Assembly (NCBI GenBank): GCA_027604005.1
Contig: JADGJT010000140.1
Span: forward strand, 1-50,833
Length of the DNA stretch: 50,833 bases
Direction: 5' to 3'
From: Dinochytrium kinnereticum
Lineage: Eukaryota; Chytridiomycota; Chytridiomycetes; Chytridiales; Chytridiaceae
In this document: positions 41,759 through 50,833 of the stretch, one piece after another
How positions within the stretch are numbered: position 1 is the first letter of the stretch
How the letters are laid out: each line of letters begins with the position of its first letter
Notes under the pieces: model-generated
Databases searched by the model: none
What the model saw: only the letters and a program-made list of their open reading frames with translations
What the model was told of the DNA's origin: nothing
Translations under genes and position numbers: made by a program

Positions 41759-42668
41759 ATAGCGTTACCCCCCAGAAGATGGATGGATGAGGGCCACTAT
41801 GTGAAGGGCCTGGCTATTTAAGAGTACTGGACAGTAATCCATAGCAATAGGAGTGTTATGAAGAGGACTGGACAGCAATTAATTGTGGAGTAGAAACGGC
41901 AAAGCAACGAGAAGTATGTCACGGCACAGGAGATGAGCTACAGGATTCCTCCACTCCTTTTACAAACTGGTGCAGAAGGGGAAGAATGCAAAGAGATAAT
42001 GATTATGACGATAATTTATTGTTTTGCTCCTCTACCGAGCATCTATCCGCATTCAAACAAATGCTTGGACTGCATGAGTGGAGACGAGGGAAGCCGCATC
42101 GCAAATGTACCGCACAATGCGTTGAAGAGGTGCATTCATTTGCCTTACAACTTCACCCATCTCCATCCATCGATCACAGCACTTGTTCGCCTGCTTGACG
42201 GCCCCCTGGGTGCTACCTATCAGAGGTAGGTGGGTGGGGTGAGGGTGGATGCTCTTTGGAGGTGTGAGGTGGGGTGGAGGATAAAGATGAATCACGATGA
42301 ATGGCCCGGCTTTTATACCCCCAGGGCCACGCATTTAATGTATTGAAGGAGTGAATGAATTTAAAAAAAGCCACGGGGTGGATTTGTGAGAGGACAGTTG
42401 AGCATGTGAGGCTGATGCGACAGCACCAAAACATAATTATTATTGCAGCCTGGCTGATGAACGCCATTTCATTTAATTCTTTCAGCCATTATTGCTGCCC
42501 ATCATCCTTCCCCTCGTATCGCGTCTTCGCTGCCAAACCTGCGCATGGCCAATCGGTGTTGTTTCCCTCTGCCCGTCTTCAACTAAAATGTGAAACAAAA
42601 CTTTTTTAGTGGGCCACCAACTTTTTTGGTTCCGAATCTCCTTCGAGTCCGTCAACTGCCCGTTTGTC
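41759..42668. other. Divergent promoter region, GTPase / BNA1
   Basis: About 900 bases without a recognised gene. An AT-rich TTTAAG word is at 41817-41822, about 100 bases before the GTPase start, and a CCAAT word is at about 42550 near the BNA1 start. Short frames here are repetitive Pro/His-rich shadows. Confidence 0.45.
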
Positions 42669-43402
42669 ATGCCGCTGCTGCCACCCATCAATTTTCCAAA
42701 ATGGATCGAGGAGAACTCGCACCTCCTCAAGCCTCCCGTGAACAACTTCTGCATGTATCGGTCGGGGTTCGTTGTCATGGCCGTGGGAGGGCCCAACAAG
42801 AGGACGGACTATCACATCAATGAGACCGAGGTGTGTTGGAGTGAGTCACTGAGGTGAAGGCTCTGAATTGATTGAGTTTCTTCTTGGCTTTTTCATTCCT
42901 GGGCGTCTTCTGGGCTCCATAGGAATGGTTCTACCAGTACAAAGGCGACATGCTCTTGAAAGTGGTGGACGATGGAGAATTCAAGAATATTGATATCAAG
43001 GAGGGGGAAATGTTTCTTCTGCCTGGTAACATAGCGCATAACCTAGACGTTCGATAGCCCCTGACCCAAGCTTCAGGCAATGTTCCTCATAACCCCGTGA
43101 GGTTCGCAGATACGATCGGAATCGTTCTAGAGGTGCAGCGACCGCCAAACTCCCTGGGTACCGTTACTTGTTTATTTATTTGGTTCGCCTCACATTTCTT
43201 TGTTTCCAACTGGTGTCCATTTTTTCTGCTATTGATAGACCGACTTCGGTGGTATTGTGAATCTTGCAAGGAGATCGTGTACGAGGAGTCGTTCCACTGT
43301 GTTGATCTTGGCTCACAGCTTAAGCCTGTTATTGAGAAGTTTGCGGGGGATGCTGAGCTTCGAAAGTGCAAAAAGTGTGGGTTTGAGAATGTTGCAAAGT
43401 GA
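42669..43402 (+). CDS. BNA1: 3-hydroxyanthranilate 3,4-dioxygenase
   Basis: Iron-dependent cupin dioxygenase of the kynurenine pathway, opening the ring of 3-hydroxyanthranilate on the way to quinolinate and NAD. Four exons give 169 residues, near yeast Bna1 (177): 42669-42830, 42923-43025, 43077-43157, 43239-43402. Metal-ligand motifs are [13 protein letters not shown] (His and Glu, rebuilt over intron 1) and [12 protein letters not shown] (His, rebuilt over intron 2), with GEMFLLP before them. The C-terminal part [20 protein letters not shown] and CKKCG gives two CxxC pairs of the rubredoxin-like metal site present in fungal and bacterial enzymes. The stop TGA lies inside AA|GTGAGTG, a good donor motif, so an alternative 3' exon is conceivable. 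Confidence 0.96.
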
Positions 43403-44012
43403 GTGCATGATACCAGAGATGTCCCAAAGGGTCGTCCAAGCTTTTTTTTTTTCTTCCCAGCCAAGTTTTTTTTTGAGTCCATGTTTAATAAAAGTATTGC
43501 GGGTGATGAGATCAATGTCGATCACATTCAAAAACAAATGCTTCTAGTATCGCAGCTTTATTACTATTCGCTCTAGTTAGTGGTTCAGGTGGTGTTTATC
43601 TATGGGCGAGAAAAGTAGAAAGGTGAAAGGACCTTGACCACAACACAACAAATGGCGAAATGATGACAGATAAAAATGTAATAATCAAGAAAATAAGCAA
43701 GAGAGCAAAACAAAGCCATGTGATAGCAAAGCAGGGGTAAACAACAGACAGGGAATATCATCTATAAATAACAAACGGAAAACTTCTGAAGACAGGGGTT
43801 GGGCCAATTAGCCCGAGCAAAGCAGAACGTATACAAAGATGAAAACAACCAACACCTCCAGAGTGAAAAAAACTAACAGCGACCAATAAAATATAACAAA
43901 TTAAAAATAAAGGTAAGAATCCTGAGCAAACTAAGAACGGGTGAACAGGGGATGCGATACAGTTATTTACCACTATATAAAACAAGAAAGAAGATGAAAG
44001 ATAAGCCAAGAT
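43403..44012. other. Intergenic 3' flanks of BNA1 and the C2H2 gene
   Basis: About 610 A/T-rich bases between convergent genes. An AATAAA lies near 43487-43492, about 85 bases after the BNA1 stop. No gene recognised. Confidence 0.5.
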
Positions 44013-46516
44013 TCATGATCGATTACCTCCTCTATCAACAAAGAAAGAAGGTCCACCAGAGCCTATAGCGGAGGGGACAACGGTAACTCCTCCATCTCCA
44101 TATAGGTGAGACTGGGGTAAAGCAACCACTCCTCTATCGTAATTGAACGATGTGGAGGAGGCCGAAGACGACCGGGACATTTCTCCACTATCATCTTCAT
44201 CAATGCCATCGTCATCGCCCACTCGTTCGGGATTACCGCACGAAGCCACCAAAAAATCAACCAAAGCACCCCGAGATCCCATAACACCTGCCGGCGCTCC
44301 TGTGCGTATATCATTCAAGACAGTGGTGGGGATATCGACAACCCTCCCTGGATCCACTTCATTCCCTCGCACTTCCCAAGACCCAGCCTTTTCAACTAAC
44401 GACCCCACAGGTCTGGGAGTTGCAGGAGCTGACGCTATCGGTGGAATAGTCAATGCACTCCCGTCTTTCGGGGAGGTCGAGATTGGCTTCAATGGAGGTG
44501 GCATGCGGAGGTTAATGGTTTTACCCAGCCGACCTGTGATAGGGCCAGGCGAGATTGGAGTCAGGGGGACACGTTGGAATGCAGGTGCATTCTGAGGTCG
44601 GGGAGTCGGATGGCGGAATAAAGGATACCGAGCCATAGCCGGGTTCATCATGCTTGGTAACTGGCCAGCCATGCCTGCGATAATAGCGGCATGGTGCTGA
44701 TGCTGAGCTAAGTGATGTGCACTGAAAGCGGGTTGATTGGAGGGCGACGAAGACGATGCCGGCGAGGATGTTGATGATTGTGGGGCAGGGCCAGGGGCTT
44801 GATGCATTCCAAACTGATTAGGATAAGGTGCGGGGTAGGGCAGCGCGGGACCATAAAAATATGGATGCATGGGCATTGCTGCTGCGGCCGCTGCGGCATA
44901 CTCAGCAGCAGCAGCCTCATAATCAAATCCGGGCGTAAATTGCTGAGCTATGCGGCGTTGGTGATCTGCAGGCAGAGGGTAGCCCATTAGCCAGGGCGGC
45001 ATAAGCATAGGATTGGAGCTCATTGGGGGGTAAGGGGAAGGCCAGCGTGGAGGGGGGTATGCGAACGGCATCATATCGGGAAAGCCTGGGGGTTTGTAGT
45101 AAGTAGATAGGTCCGCCCCCATGTACGCAGCGGCATGCGCTGCAGCGGCAGGGTGATGAAAGGGTAATCTCGGATCTGGTTGTGAGAAAACTGACTGCCA
45201 GGCTGGTGCAAAAGGATGTGGTTCCTGGGGTAAAGGACCGGGCTCTTCGTCATCATCTTCTTCTTCGCCATCCTTTTTTCCTTCATCGTCCGCTTCCTCC
45301 CCGTCCTTAACGCTCTCTTCGTTCCTCATCCCATCCTCACCATCATGATTTGGCATGGGCTCATAATCGCTAGCAATCTCTTCCGGAGAGGCTGTTGGCG
45401 GAGAGTGGTCCCACACTGGCACCGTGGTTATCACAGGGGTCTGCGGGGGCTCCAGGACTAATGTTGTAACCTCTGAAGACATTCGCCGAGTCTTCTTCAC
45501 TTTTGGTTTTGGCGGCTGGGGCTCAATATAAACGTCCAAAGCGTCACTTTCGCTCAGGCTGCATTCCTCGCCTGCCTCCTTTAGCCTTCGTATATGGCCC
45601 TTGGTGTGTTTCATTGCTGTATCGGCTCTAGTGAATCTCTGTTTTCGGGTTAATCATGATTTCAACGGCGACAGGGTCCTAAATCATTACCATCGGACAT
45701 CCAGTAATGGAGCATTTAAAAGGCCTGTCTCCAGTATGAATGCGAGCGTGCCGAATCAAATGTCCACTGTACGTTCAAGGTTGAATGAGGTTAAAACGAG
45801 TCCATCGGCAAAGAACAGGAGACCAGCTATAAAAAATGGACAAAGCCAAGGGAACTCACAGGCATGTGAAGTCACTTGAGCATCCTTTATGCGTACACTT
45901 GAACAACCTTGGGATAGGGCCATTAGTTGCTCCATCACGGTCCCCATCCTTCCGCTTCAATTTCCGTCGGCCAGGCCCAACAGTTAGAACCCTGGGCCCA
46001 TTTGTCGACTCAGGAAGGACCGTAGAGACTTCTGCGGCATCATCGCGCGGCAGTGCCGAGACGGTAGTTTTCGCAACATCTAAAGACGGATATTGCAGGG
46101 GACCCATCTGAGCAGCCATTGGCGCGATTTGACCGAGGTGGGCCGTCGGCGCTGAATGGGTGGTCAGTTACGGTGATGCCCATACTCAGATGCATTCAAA
46201 TGAACTCACCGTTAGGATGCTGGTGGTCGGTCTTGCCGTGCTGGGATACAGTTCCCTGGAATTGAGGATGATAGTTTATGGGCAAAAGAGGATCGACACC
46301 AGATGGGTGCTGAAGATGACGCTGATATTGCTCATAAGGATTGTGTTGAAAGGCGAGCTGACGATAATTCTGCTGCGCGGTCCTGCCCTCCACCTGAAAT
46401 GGCTCCTTAGCCGCATCGGATGAGCTCAGGCCTTCATCCTCGCTGGGTAAACTGTCCACCAAAGCTAACCCCTCTGCCTTCGTCAAAGACCCCCAATCCG
46501 ACATGCCTTTATCCAT
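44013..46516 (-). CDS. C2H2 zinc-finger transcription factor with two fingers
   Basis: Four exons give 766 residues: 46516-46210, 46151-45860, 45766-45691, 45638-44013. The two adjacent fingers appear only after splicing. Finger 1 is CTHKGCSSDFTC with LGHLIRHARIH and the linker TGDRPF. Finger 2 is CSITGC, RFTRADTAMKHTKGH. The zinc region is at about 188-240, split by two introns. The N-terminal region is acidic and Gln/His-rich. After the fingers comes a 500-residue disordered region with Glu/Asp runs (EEDDDEEPG), Pro/Tyr/Met-rich blocks, polyalanine runs (AAAAEYAAAAAAAM) and a Ser-rich end (DSGEMSRSSSASSTS). This is the build of a fungal sequence-specific regulator; the target is unknown. 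The start could also be the in-frame Met at 46504 (MSDWGS). Confidence 0.88.
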
Positions 46517-47671
46517 GCACCTCTAGCAGCAACTTGCAGAGGGTCCGTCCCCTCCGTGATGTTGAACAATGCCGATGGATTCTTGTAGTGGGAGATTGCT
46601 CGCAAACGCGTATGGAATGAAAGAAAACGAAGCGGGGACGAGAGACGGGGCACGGAAAAACGGCCTCTCATCAGCTACTGCTGATACTGGGAGTACCGAA
46701 AACAAAAAAAAAAAGAAAAAATGGCCATGCAAAGCGACAGATGAACCCTTTGGGCCTGTCACCGCAAAGCGACAGATTGTTGTTGGACTTCGACTTGAGG
46801 AACAAAGCCAGAATGGTTGAAATGAAGGCTCGCCTCGCCCCACGTCGATGCAACGACCAGGGCTCTGTTCTCGGCGCGTCAAATGCCGACCGATTTGCCC
46901 TGGATTCAACGAATCCATTGACGGATACGGTTGAAAGCGCTCAGTTTCCAAGGACTTTCCATTTTTTCGGGTTTGAAGTTTTTGAACGGAGTTGTGTTTC
47001 CGTTGTTGCAATGTGGCCAAGCAGAGTTTGACAGGCTGGTCGCACTTTCTGAAGCCAGACAGGTTCACAGACAGGTTCATTTACAATTTATGATGAGATG
47101 AGACGACCGTTGAAGTAGGTATTGTGACGCCTGCCAAAGGCGCATCCGTCTCGCTGTTTAAACCCTGGCATCAGCAGCCTGGCACGATGCTAAGCGTTTA
47201 AAATATAAAACAACGTACATAATAACGCCTGAAAATGACGGCAGCTGCCTACTTTCGTAATTCAAAATGCATTCAAGATCTCGCCCCGTCAAATCTCAAG
47301 GTTGATAGTAGAGAATAAAAAATGACTGAGTGAGGTATTTGAATGATTCTCTGTGACCCTGTCAAGTCACAGATAAATGGAGCAAGCAAGTCAGGTTATT
47401 TTCACAAAACCGCAAACTAGTCCAGATTCATCATAAACTCAACCCTCCGACGCGGAGGAGGTAAGGTTTGAGTGCCCAGGGCGTCACTGAACGAAGATTG
47501 GAGGATGGCCTCAGAACTTTTTAAGCTTAAGGATGTCTGATTGGTATTCCTCACATCAACGAAGACAATGGTCAAAAATCCAAACCTTTAAGACACCGAG
47601 CTCTGTCTGCAGTATAAAAAAGACCGAAGGTGCATTGCACGCGTCGTTCGTTACGATTACCAACGCTTTCA
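46517..47671. other. Divergent promoter region, C2H2 gene / GH26 gene
   Basis: About 1.15 kb with an A-run near 46704-46720 and no supported gene. A minus-strand frame of ~185 codons across it has no family features and is taken as chance. The GH26 TATA box lies at its right end. Confidence 0.45.
47613..47619 (+). promoter_or_regulatory. TATA box of the GH26 gene
   Basis: TATAAAA, 53 bases before the start codon at 47672, is followed by a short leader. It is the clearest TATA element in the window and fits an inducible secreted enzyme. Confidence 0.55.
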
Positions 47672-49591
47672 ATGTACGCAATCGCCGTGTTTTGTCTTCT
47701 CGGCCTTGCAATCGCGGCCAGAGGGGCTCCACAGGCTGGAACCTCGCCTCGTCCCTTAAGCAAGATGGGTATGTCTTCTTTTGGTCGCCTACATTTAACG
47801 ATTTGCTAACACCCAACCTGCAGAGCCTCCCGATGGAAAAGTAATTCTTGCCGGATGGCTGGGTGAGTGTGAAACGACCTTTTCAAAGCTAAACACTGAA
47901 AACAGACACTGCAAATGAGCCGAACGGGAGGGATTCACCCTTGAGGTTCAACACCAGGATTGGACAGAACGCTGGGGGCTTCCAATTTGCTCAGGAGATG
48001 CCTTTGGCTGATAACCCTTGGATTCCTGGGGAGAAGCTGCCGGTTAACCTTACCCTTCTCGATGACATGACGGATGCTATGCTTATGATCACAGTGTGTA
48101 TGTACCTCTACCTTTTTTCTCCTTTTGTTTTGAGTTGGTACATGAGAGGGAACCTAAACTATGTATAGATCCATACACTGGGCTTGATAGAATCACTGCG
48201 ACTGACATCACTCTTCTTTCGGATCAAATTGCGTTCATCAAGGTATAGCTCGACGTCTTTTTCTTTTTCTTTTTTGTGTCGCTACGAGTTATAAAACTTA
48301 ATGTATAATGTATATTGCTTCTTTCTTTTTTATATCACGAAAAGAACACAACTGGGCGCGACGTCATGGTACGCTTTGCACCCGAGATGAATGGAGGTAG
48401 GGCTTCCTCTTCTTACCCCTTCAGTTTCTGTTCTAACGTTCCTCTTGGGCTTGCAGGTTGGATGCAATACGGCCTTCAGGTAAAGAGTCATAGTCTTGGC
48501 AAAGAATATCTGGGCGATCGTGTATTAAGATACTATTAGCCTACTGCATACATTAGAGAGTTCAGAAACATTGCTCGTGTGCTCCATGCTAGAAACCCGA
48601 CGGCTGCGATGCTGTGGTCGCCTAATATGGATTCGCATGGAGACTCTTACTCAGCGTATTACCCAGGTAAACACTTAACCACATCTGACGTTTGTGCTAA
48701 TAATACAGGCGATGAGCACGTAGATTGGGTTGGTCTATCCGTTTACTACAAGGTGAGGCCTTTTTTTTGGGGGGCTTTTGTAAGCCTTAAATTAACAACT
48801 TGATCAGGGAAGAATAGACGAGTATCCCTGGATTCGAAACTTTAACGCTCCCCCCGGGTACATGGAGATGATTATCAACGGCCTTCCCCCTGAGGGTGGA
48901 TATTTTTCATTTTATAGAACGTATGCTGAGGAGAAAGGGAAGCCGTTTGCTGTGAGTTAAGCCATCCTTCACGTCATCTGACCTATACAGCTCTCGGAGG
49001 GTGCAGCATCCTACCACACAAACTACACCATGGACTTCAACAACGGCCCATGGTACGAAACGGAGACCGCCACAACGATTCGCGACCTTCAACTGGTGAA
49101 GCCTCCATGTTATCATCATCCTGATTACTAACCACCACCATTACCACCAACAGAGCTGGTGGAACGGCTTTCTTTTCAACGAGACATTCCTCACGCGTTT
49201 CCCTCTGTTCAAGATGGCCTGTCTCTTTGAATTTTACAAGGTCGAGACTGAGAGTCAGTATTTCGTCAACAGGGATTTCAGGACGACCAGAGACCCTGCC
49301 TCAGTCGAGGCCTTCAGTGCACAGCTGAGGCGATTCGACAGATGGTTCCAGTGGGGAAACAGGCTTACCCCGCCTCAAACGCGGGCGGCGGTTGCCGTCG
49401 TAACGGCTTCAACCACTTCAAGCACCTCTGCGCCGAGCAGCACTCAATCAAGGGTGGAGGTTGTGGTGTCAACAGCTTCGAGGGTTTCCAGCGATGCGGT
49501 TGAGGCGCAACCGGGTCGCGTGGGGCTGGTGATGGGGGTGGTGGTAGCTGCGACGACGATTGCGGTGATGTTGACCACGACCTTCTTCTGA
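47672..49591 (+). CDS. Glycoside hydrolase family 26-type enzyme (mannanase-like) with GPI-like tail
   Basis: Secreted endo-acting polysaccharide hydrolase. Eleven exons give 444 residues: 47672-47768, 47824-47862, 47906-48097, 48169-48242, 48345-48396, 48457-48479, 48540-48666, 48709-48752, 48808-48951, 48991-49095, 49154-49591. A signal peptide (MYAIAVFCLLGLAIAA) comes first. The acid/base Glu is in VRFAPEMNGGWMQYGLQP, rebuilt over two introns around a 23-nt exon, and followed by YIREFRNIARVLHARNPTAA, MLWSPNMDSHGD, WVGLSVYYKG and the probable nucleophile Glu in LSEGAASYH. The C terminus has a Ser/Thr-rich stalk and a final hydrophobic stretch (LVMGVVVAATTIAVML) like a GPI-attachment signal, so it may be wall- or membrane-tethered. 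Family 26 is assigned from the FAPEMNG pattern; mannan as substrate is inference. Confidence 0.88.
48457..48479 (+). other. 23-nt microexon of the GH26 gene
   Basis: This exon encodes only GWMQYGLQ and is flanked by TTGCAG and GTAAAG. Skipping it would shift frame right after the catalytic FAPEMNG motif. The encoded residues fit the family pattern, supporting its reality. Confidence 0.8.
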
Positions 49592-49763
49592 CAGTGGTTG
49601 ACGAGCATAGTAATAATAATAATAGTAAAGTAAGAGCACAAATTTCAATTCAAACATTCCTTCGGAAAACGGCCAAGCTCCGCTTGAAGACGTTGCACCG
49701 AACACACGGCGCAGAAGTTCCGCCGTAAAATAAACACGGGCCAGAGCACAGCACCTCACGCGC
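49592..49763. other. Short intergenic with TAA repeat
   Basis: Contains a (TAA)n run at 49612-49628 just after the GH26 stop. No gene. Confidence 0.5.
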
Positions 49764-50694
49764 TTGCCATCCAAGCTTGGCCCTTCTCAGCTACACATGC
49801 AACAGACGATGGCATCGCAAGGGAGGGCGGCGCTGGATGGGAGGGAGGAAGCGGTCCATCCCCCGTCACCAACCTGCCTTGGTCACGACAATGGAGAGCG
49901 ACCACGTCTCTCTGCAGATCGTGAAGACGACGACGACAACACTCCGCCGTCTCCGCAAGAGAGCGTTGTCGACATTCTCCCTACCCCCCTTCCTTTGGAC
50001 GATGCAATGATTCCTCGAAGGGGACGAAGGCAAAGACGTTCAAGAAGGAGGACGAGAAGACTCGCGCAGTTTTATCTGCGGTATGATTGTTTGAAGGAGT
50101 GCTTTTCTGAGACGCCGCATGCCGAGTTGGAAGGCTTGGTGAGATGATTGTTTCTTTCACTCTTGTTTCTCTTTCTGTTTGGGGTTGGAGTTTGGGTGGA
50201 TGAGAGTCGATGGAAATGGGGTCTACACGCAGTCAAAGGCTCGGTAGGGGGTAGCAAGTGATGACACAAACCCAGCCCATCTCAATTGAGGCCTTTCAAT
50301 CCCTGAGTGAAGCAGTGACAGCATCACCACCGCATGATCACACTACTTGGCTCACCCCTTCCCCTTCAAGAAACCCCCCTCCCAAACTAATTTCACTAAC
50401 AAAATCCAACTCAAGCTCCCCAACGTTGTATTCTCCACCCGAATGCGAACCCTAAACGAAGGCCTCGCAAAGTTCACCACCTTAAAAGACTTCACCCCCG
50501 CCACAAGAACCTACTCAAGCCTCTTCTGCGTCATGGGTGTTCTTGCCGTCTTTCTATTCAAAGGCGCATTCTCCTTTCCCTCAGACGACGCTGACGAGAG
50601 AACAAAGCTCCTTTGGGTGGGTCTACTTTGTGGAATCGTGTTCACGTTGCTGGTCATTCTACTCTCATCATGGTGCATCACAAGACCTTTTAAG
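49764..50694 (+). CDS. Unrecognised membrane protein, 3' part missing
   Basis: Two exons read in phase: 49764-50138, with donor GTGAGATG, and 50416-50694, with donor GTGAGG, so at least one more exon should follow. The N-terminal part is hydrophilic, with an acidic patch (DREDDDDNTP) and then a strongly basic one (RRGRRQRRSRRRTRR). Exon 2 encodes two hydrophobic segments of about 20 residues (SLFCVMGVLAVFLF and LLWVGLLCGIVFTLLVILL). This looks like a small membrane protein or the start of a larger one. No family is recognised. The missing 3' part would fall in or beyond the corrupted G/C sequence. The exact start is uncertain among several Met codons. Confidence 0.5.
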
Positions 50695-50700
50695 GTGAGG

Positions 50701-50833
50701 GGGGGGGGGGCGCCGGCCGGGGGGGGGGGCGCGCGCCGCCCGCCCGGCGCCGCCCGGCGCCCCCGCCGCCCCCGCCGGCGCCCGGGCGCGGGGGGAGGGG
50801 AGCGAGGAGGTATCGTCGGGGAGGAGCAAGGGG
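50701..50833. other. Low-complexity G/C terminal sequence, probable artefact
   Basis: From 50701 to about 50800 the sequence is almost only G and C, with long G runs and CCCGCCGG-like words, unlike the ~47% GC of the rest. It begins abruptly right after a splice donor. It is probably a sequencing or assembly artefact at a contig end rather than genomic sequence. Confidence 0.8.

Noticed and set aside
46523..47080. 185-codon minus-strand frame upstream of the C2H2 gene
   Set aside because: The composition is erratic with no domain or splice support, and it lies in a promoter region between divergent genes.

Overview
The window is nuclear DNA of a fungus. Almost every gene is split by short GT-AG introns (mostly 40 to 130 bp), both strands are densely used, and the gene set is eukaryotic and fungal: Prp17/Cdc40, Nop16, Mhf1/CENP-S, kynurenine-pathway 3-hydroxyanthranilate dioxygenase, a DEP-DEP-RGS protein, an Ecl1-like zinc finger and a fungal 12-span ArAE-type transporter. 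A class I aldolase, a P5-type ATPase with a cysteine-rich ectodomain, an arrestin-SH3 fusion and a membrane-anchored SH3 protein point to an early-diverging, perhaps zoosporic (chytrid-like) fungus rather than an ascomycete. That placement is inference. I read 21 gene models with reasonable support and joined their exons by hand so that reading frames stay open across every splice, plus one doubtful gene end at the left edge. No rRNA, tRNA, CRISPR array or convincing transposon was seen.

Layout. 749-2409 (-) class I fructose-bisphosphate aldolase; 2903-4975 (-) Prp17/Cdc40; 5029-5581 (+) Mhf1/CENP-S, with a 53-bp shared promoter towards PRP17 and convergent with NOP16 (5595-6338, -); 7305-9557 (-) fatty-acid transport protein/very-long-chain acyl-CoA synthetase; 9902-10915 (-) intronless secreted SMP-30-like protein; 11481-14042 (-) DEP-DEP-RGS regulator; 15211-16031 (-) Ecl1-like zinc-finger protein.

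17660-23002 (+) is a nine-exon P5 ATPase with a luminal cysteine-rich head. 23443-26356 (+) arrestin-SH3 and 27131-29242 (-) transmembrane-SH3 are convergent neighbours with similar SH3 domains. Then follow an AIFM2/FSP1-like flavoprotein (29631-31310, +), a 12-span ArAE-type transporter (31658-35375, -), a Cdc25/rhodanese-type phosphatase (36155-36691, +), a RING-Topors-type E3 ligase (36787-37879, -) and a divergent subtilase (37903-39727, +) starting only 23 bp away.

39943-41713 (-) encodes an unusual Rho-family GTPase. It has Rnd-like substitutions at the catalytic positions, a 54-nt in-frame intron in switch I and a long disordered tail ending in a CaaX box. Next come 3-hydroxyanthranilate 3,4-dioxygenase (42669-43402, +), a two-finger C2H2 factor (44013-46516, -), an 11-exon GH26-type glycoside hydrolase with a GPI-like tail (47672-49591, +) and a partial membrane protein (49764-50694, +). 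The last ~130 bases (50701-50833) are almost pure G/C low-complexity sequence and look like an assembly or sequencing artefact.

Functionally the window mixes housekeeping (glycolysis, splicing, ribosome and centromere biology) with membrane traffic and signalling (RGS, arrestin, SH3, Rho, P5 pump, ArAE transporter) and secreted enzymes (subtilase, GH26, SMP-30). No operon-like pathway is evident.
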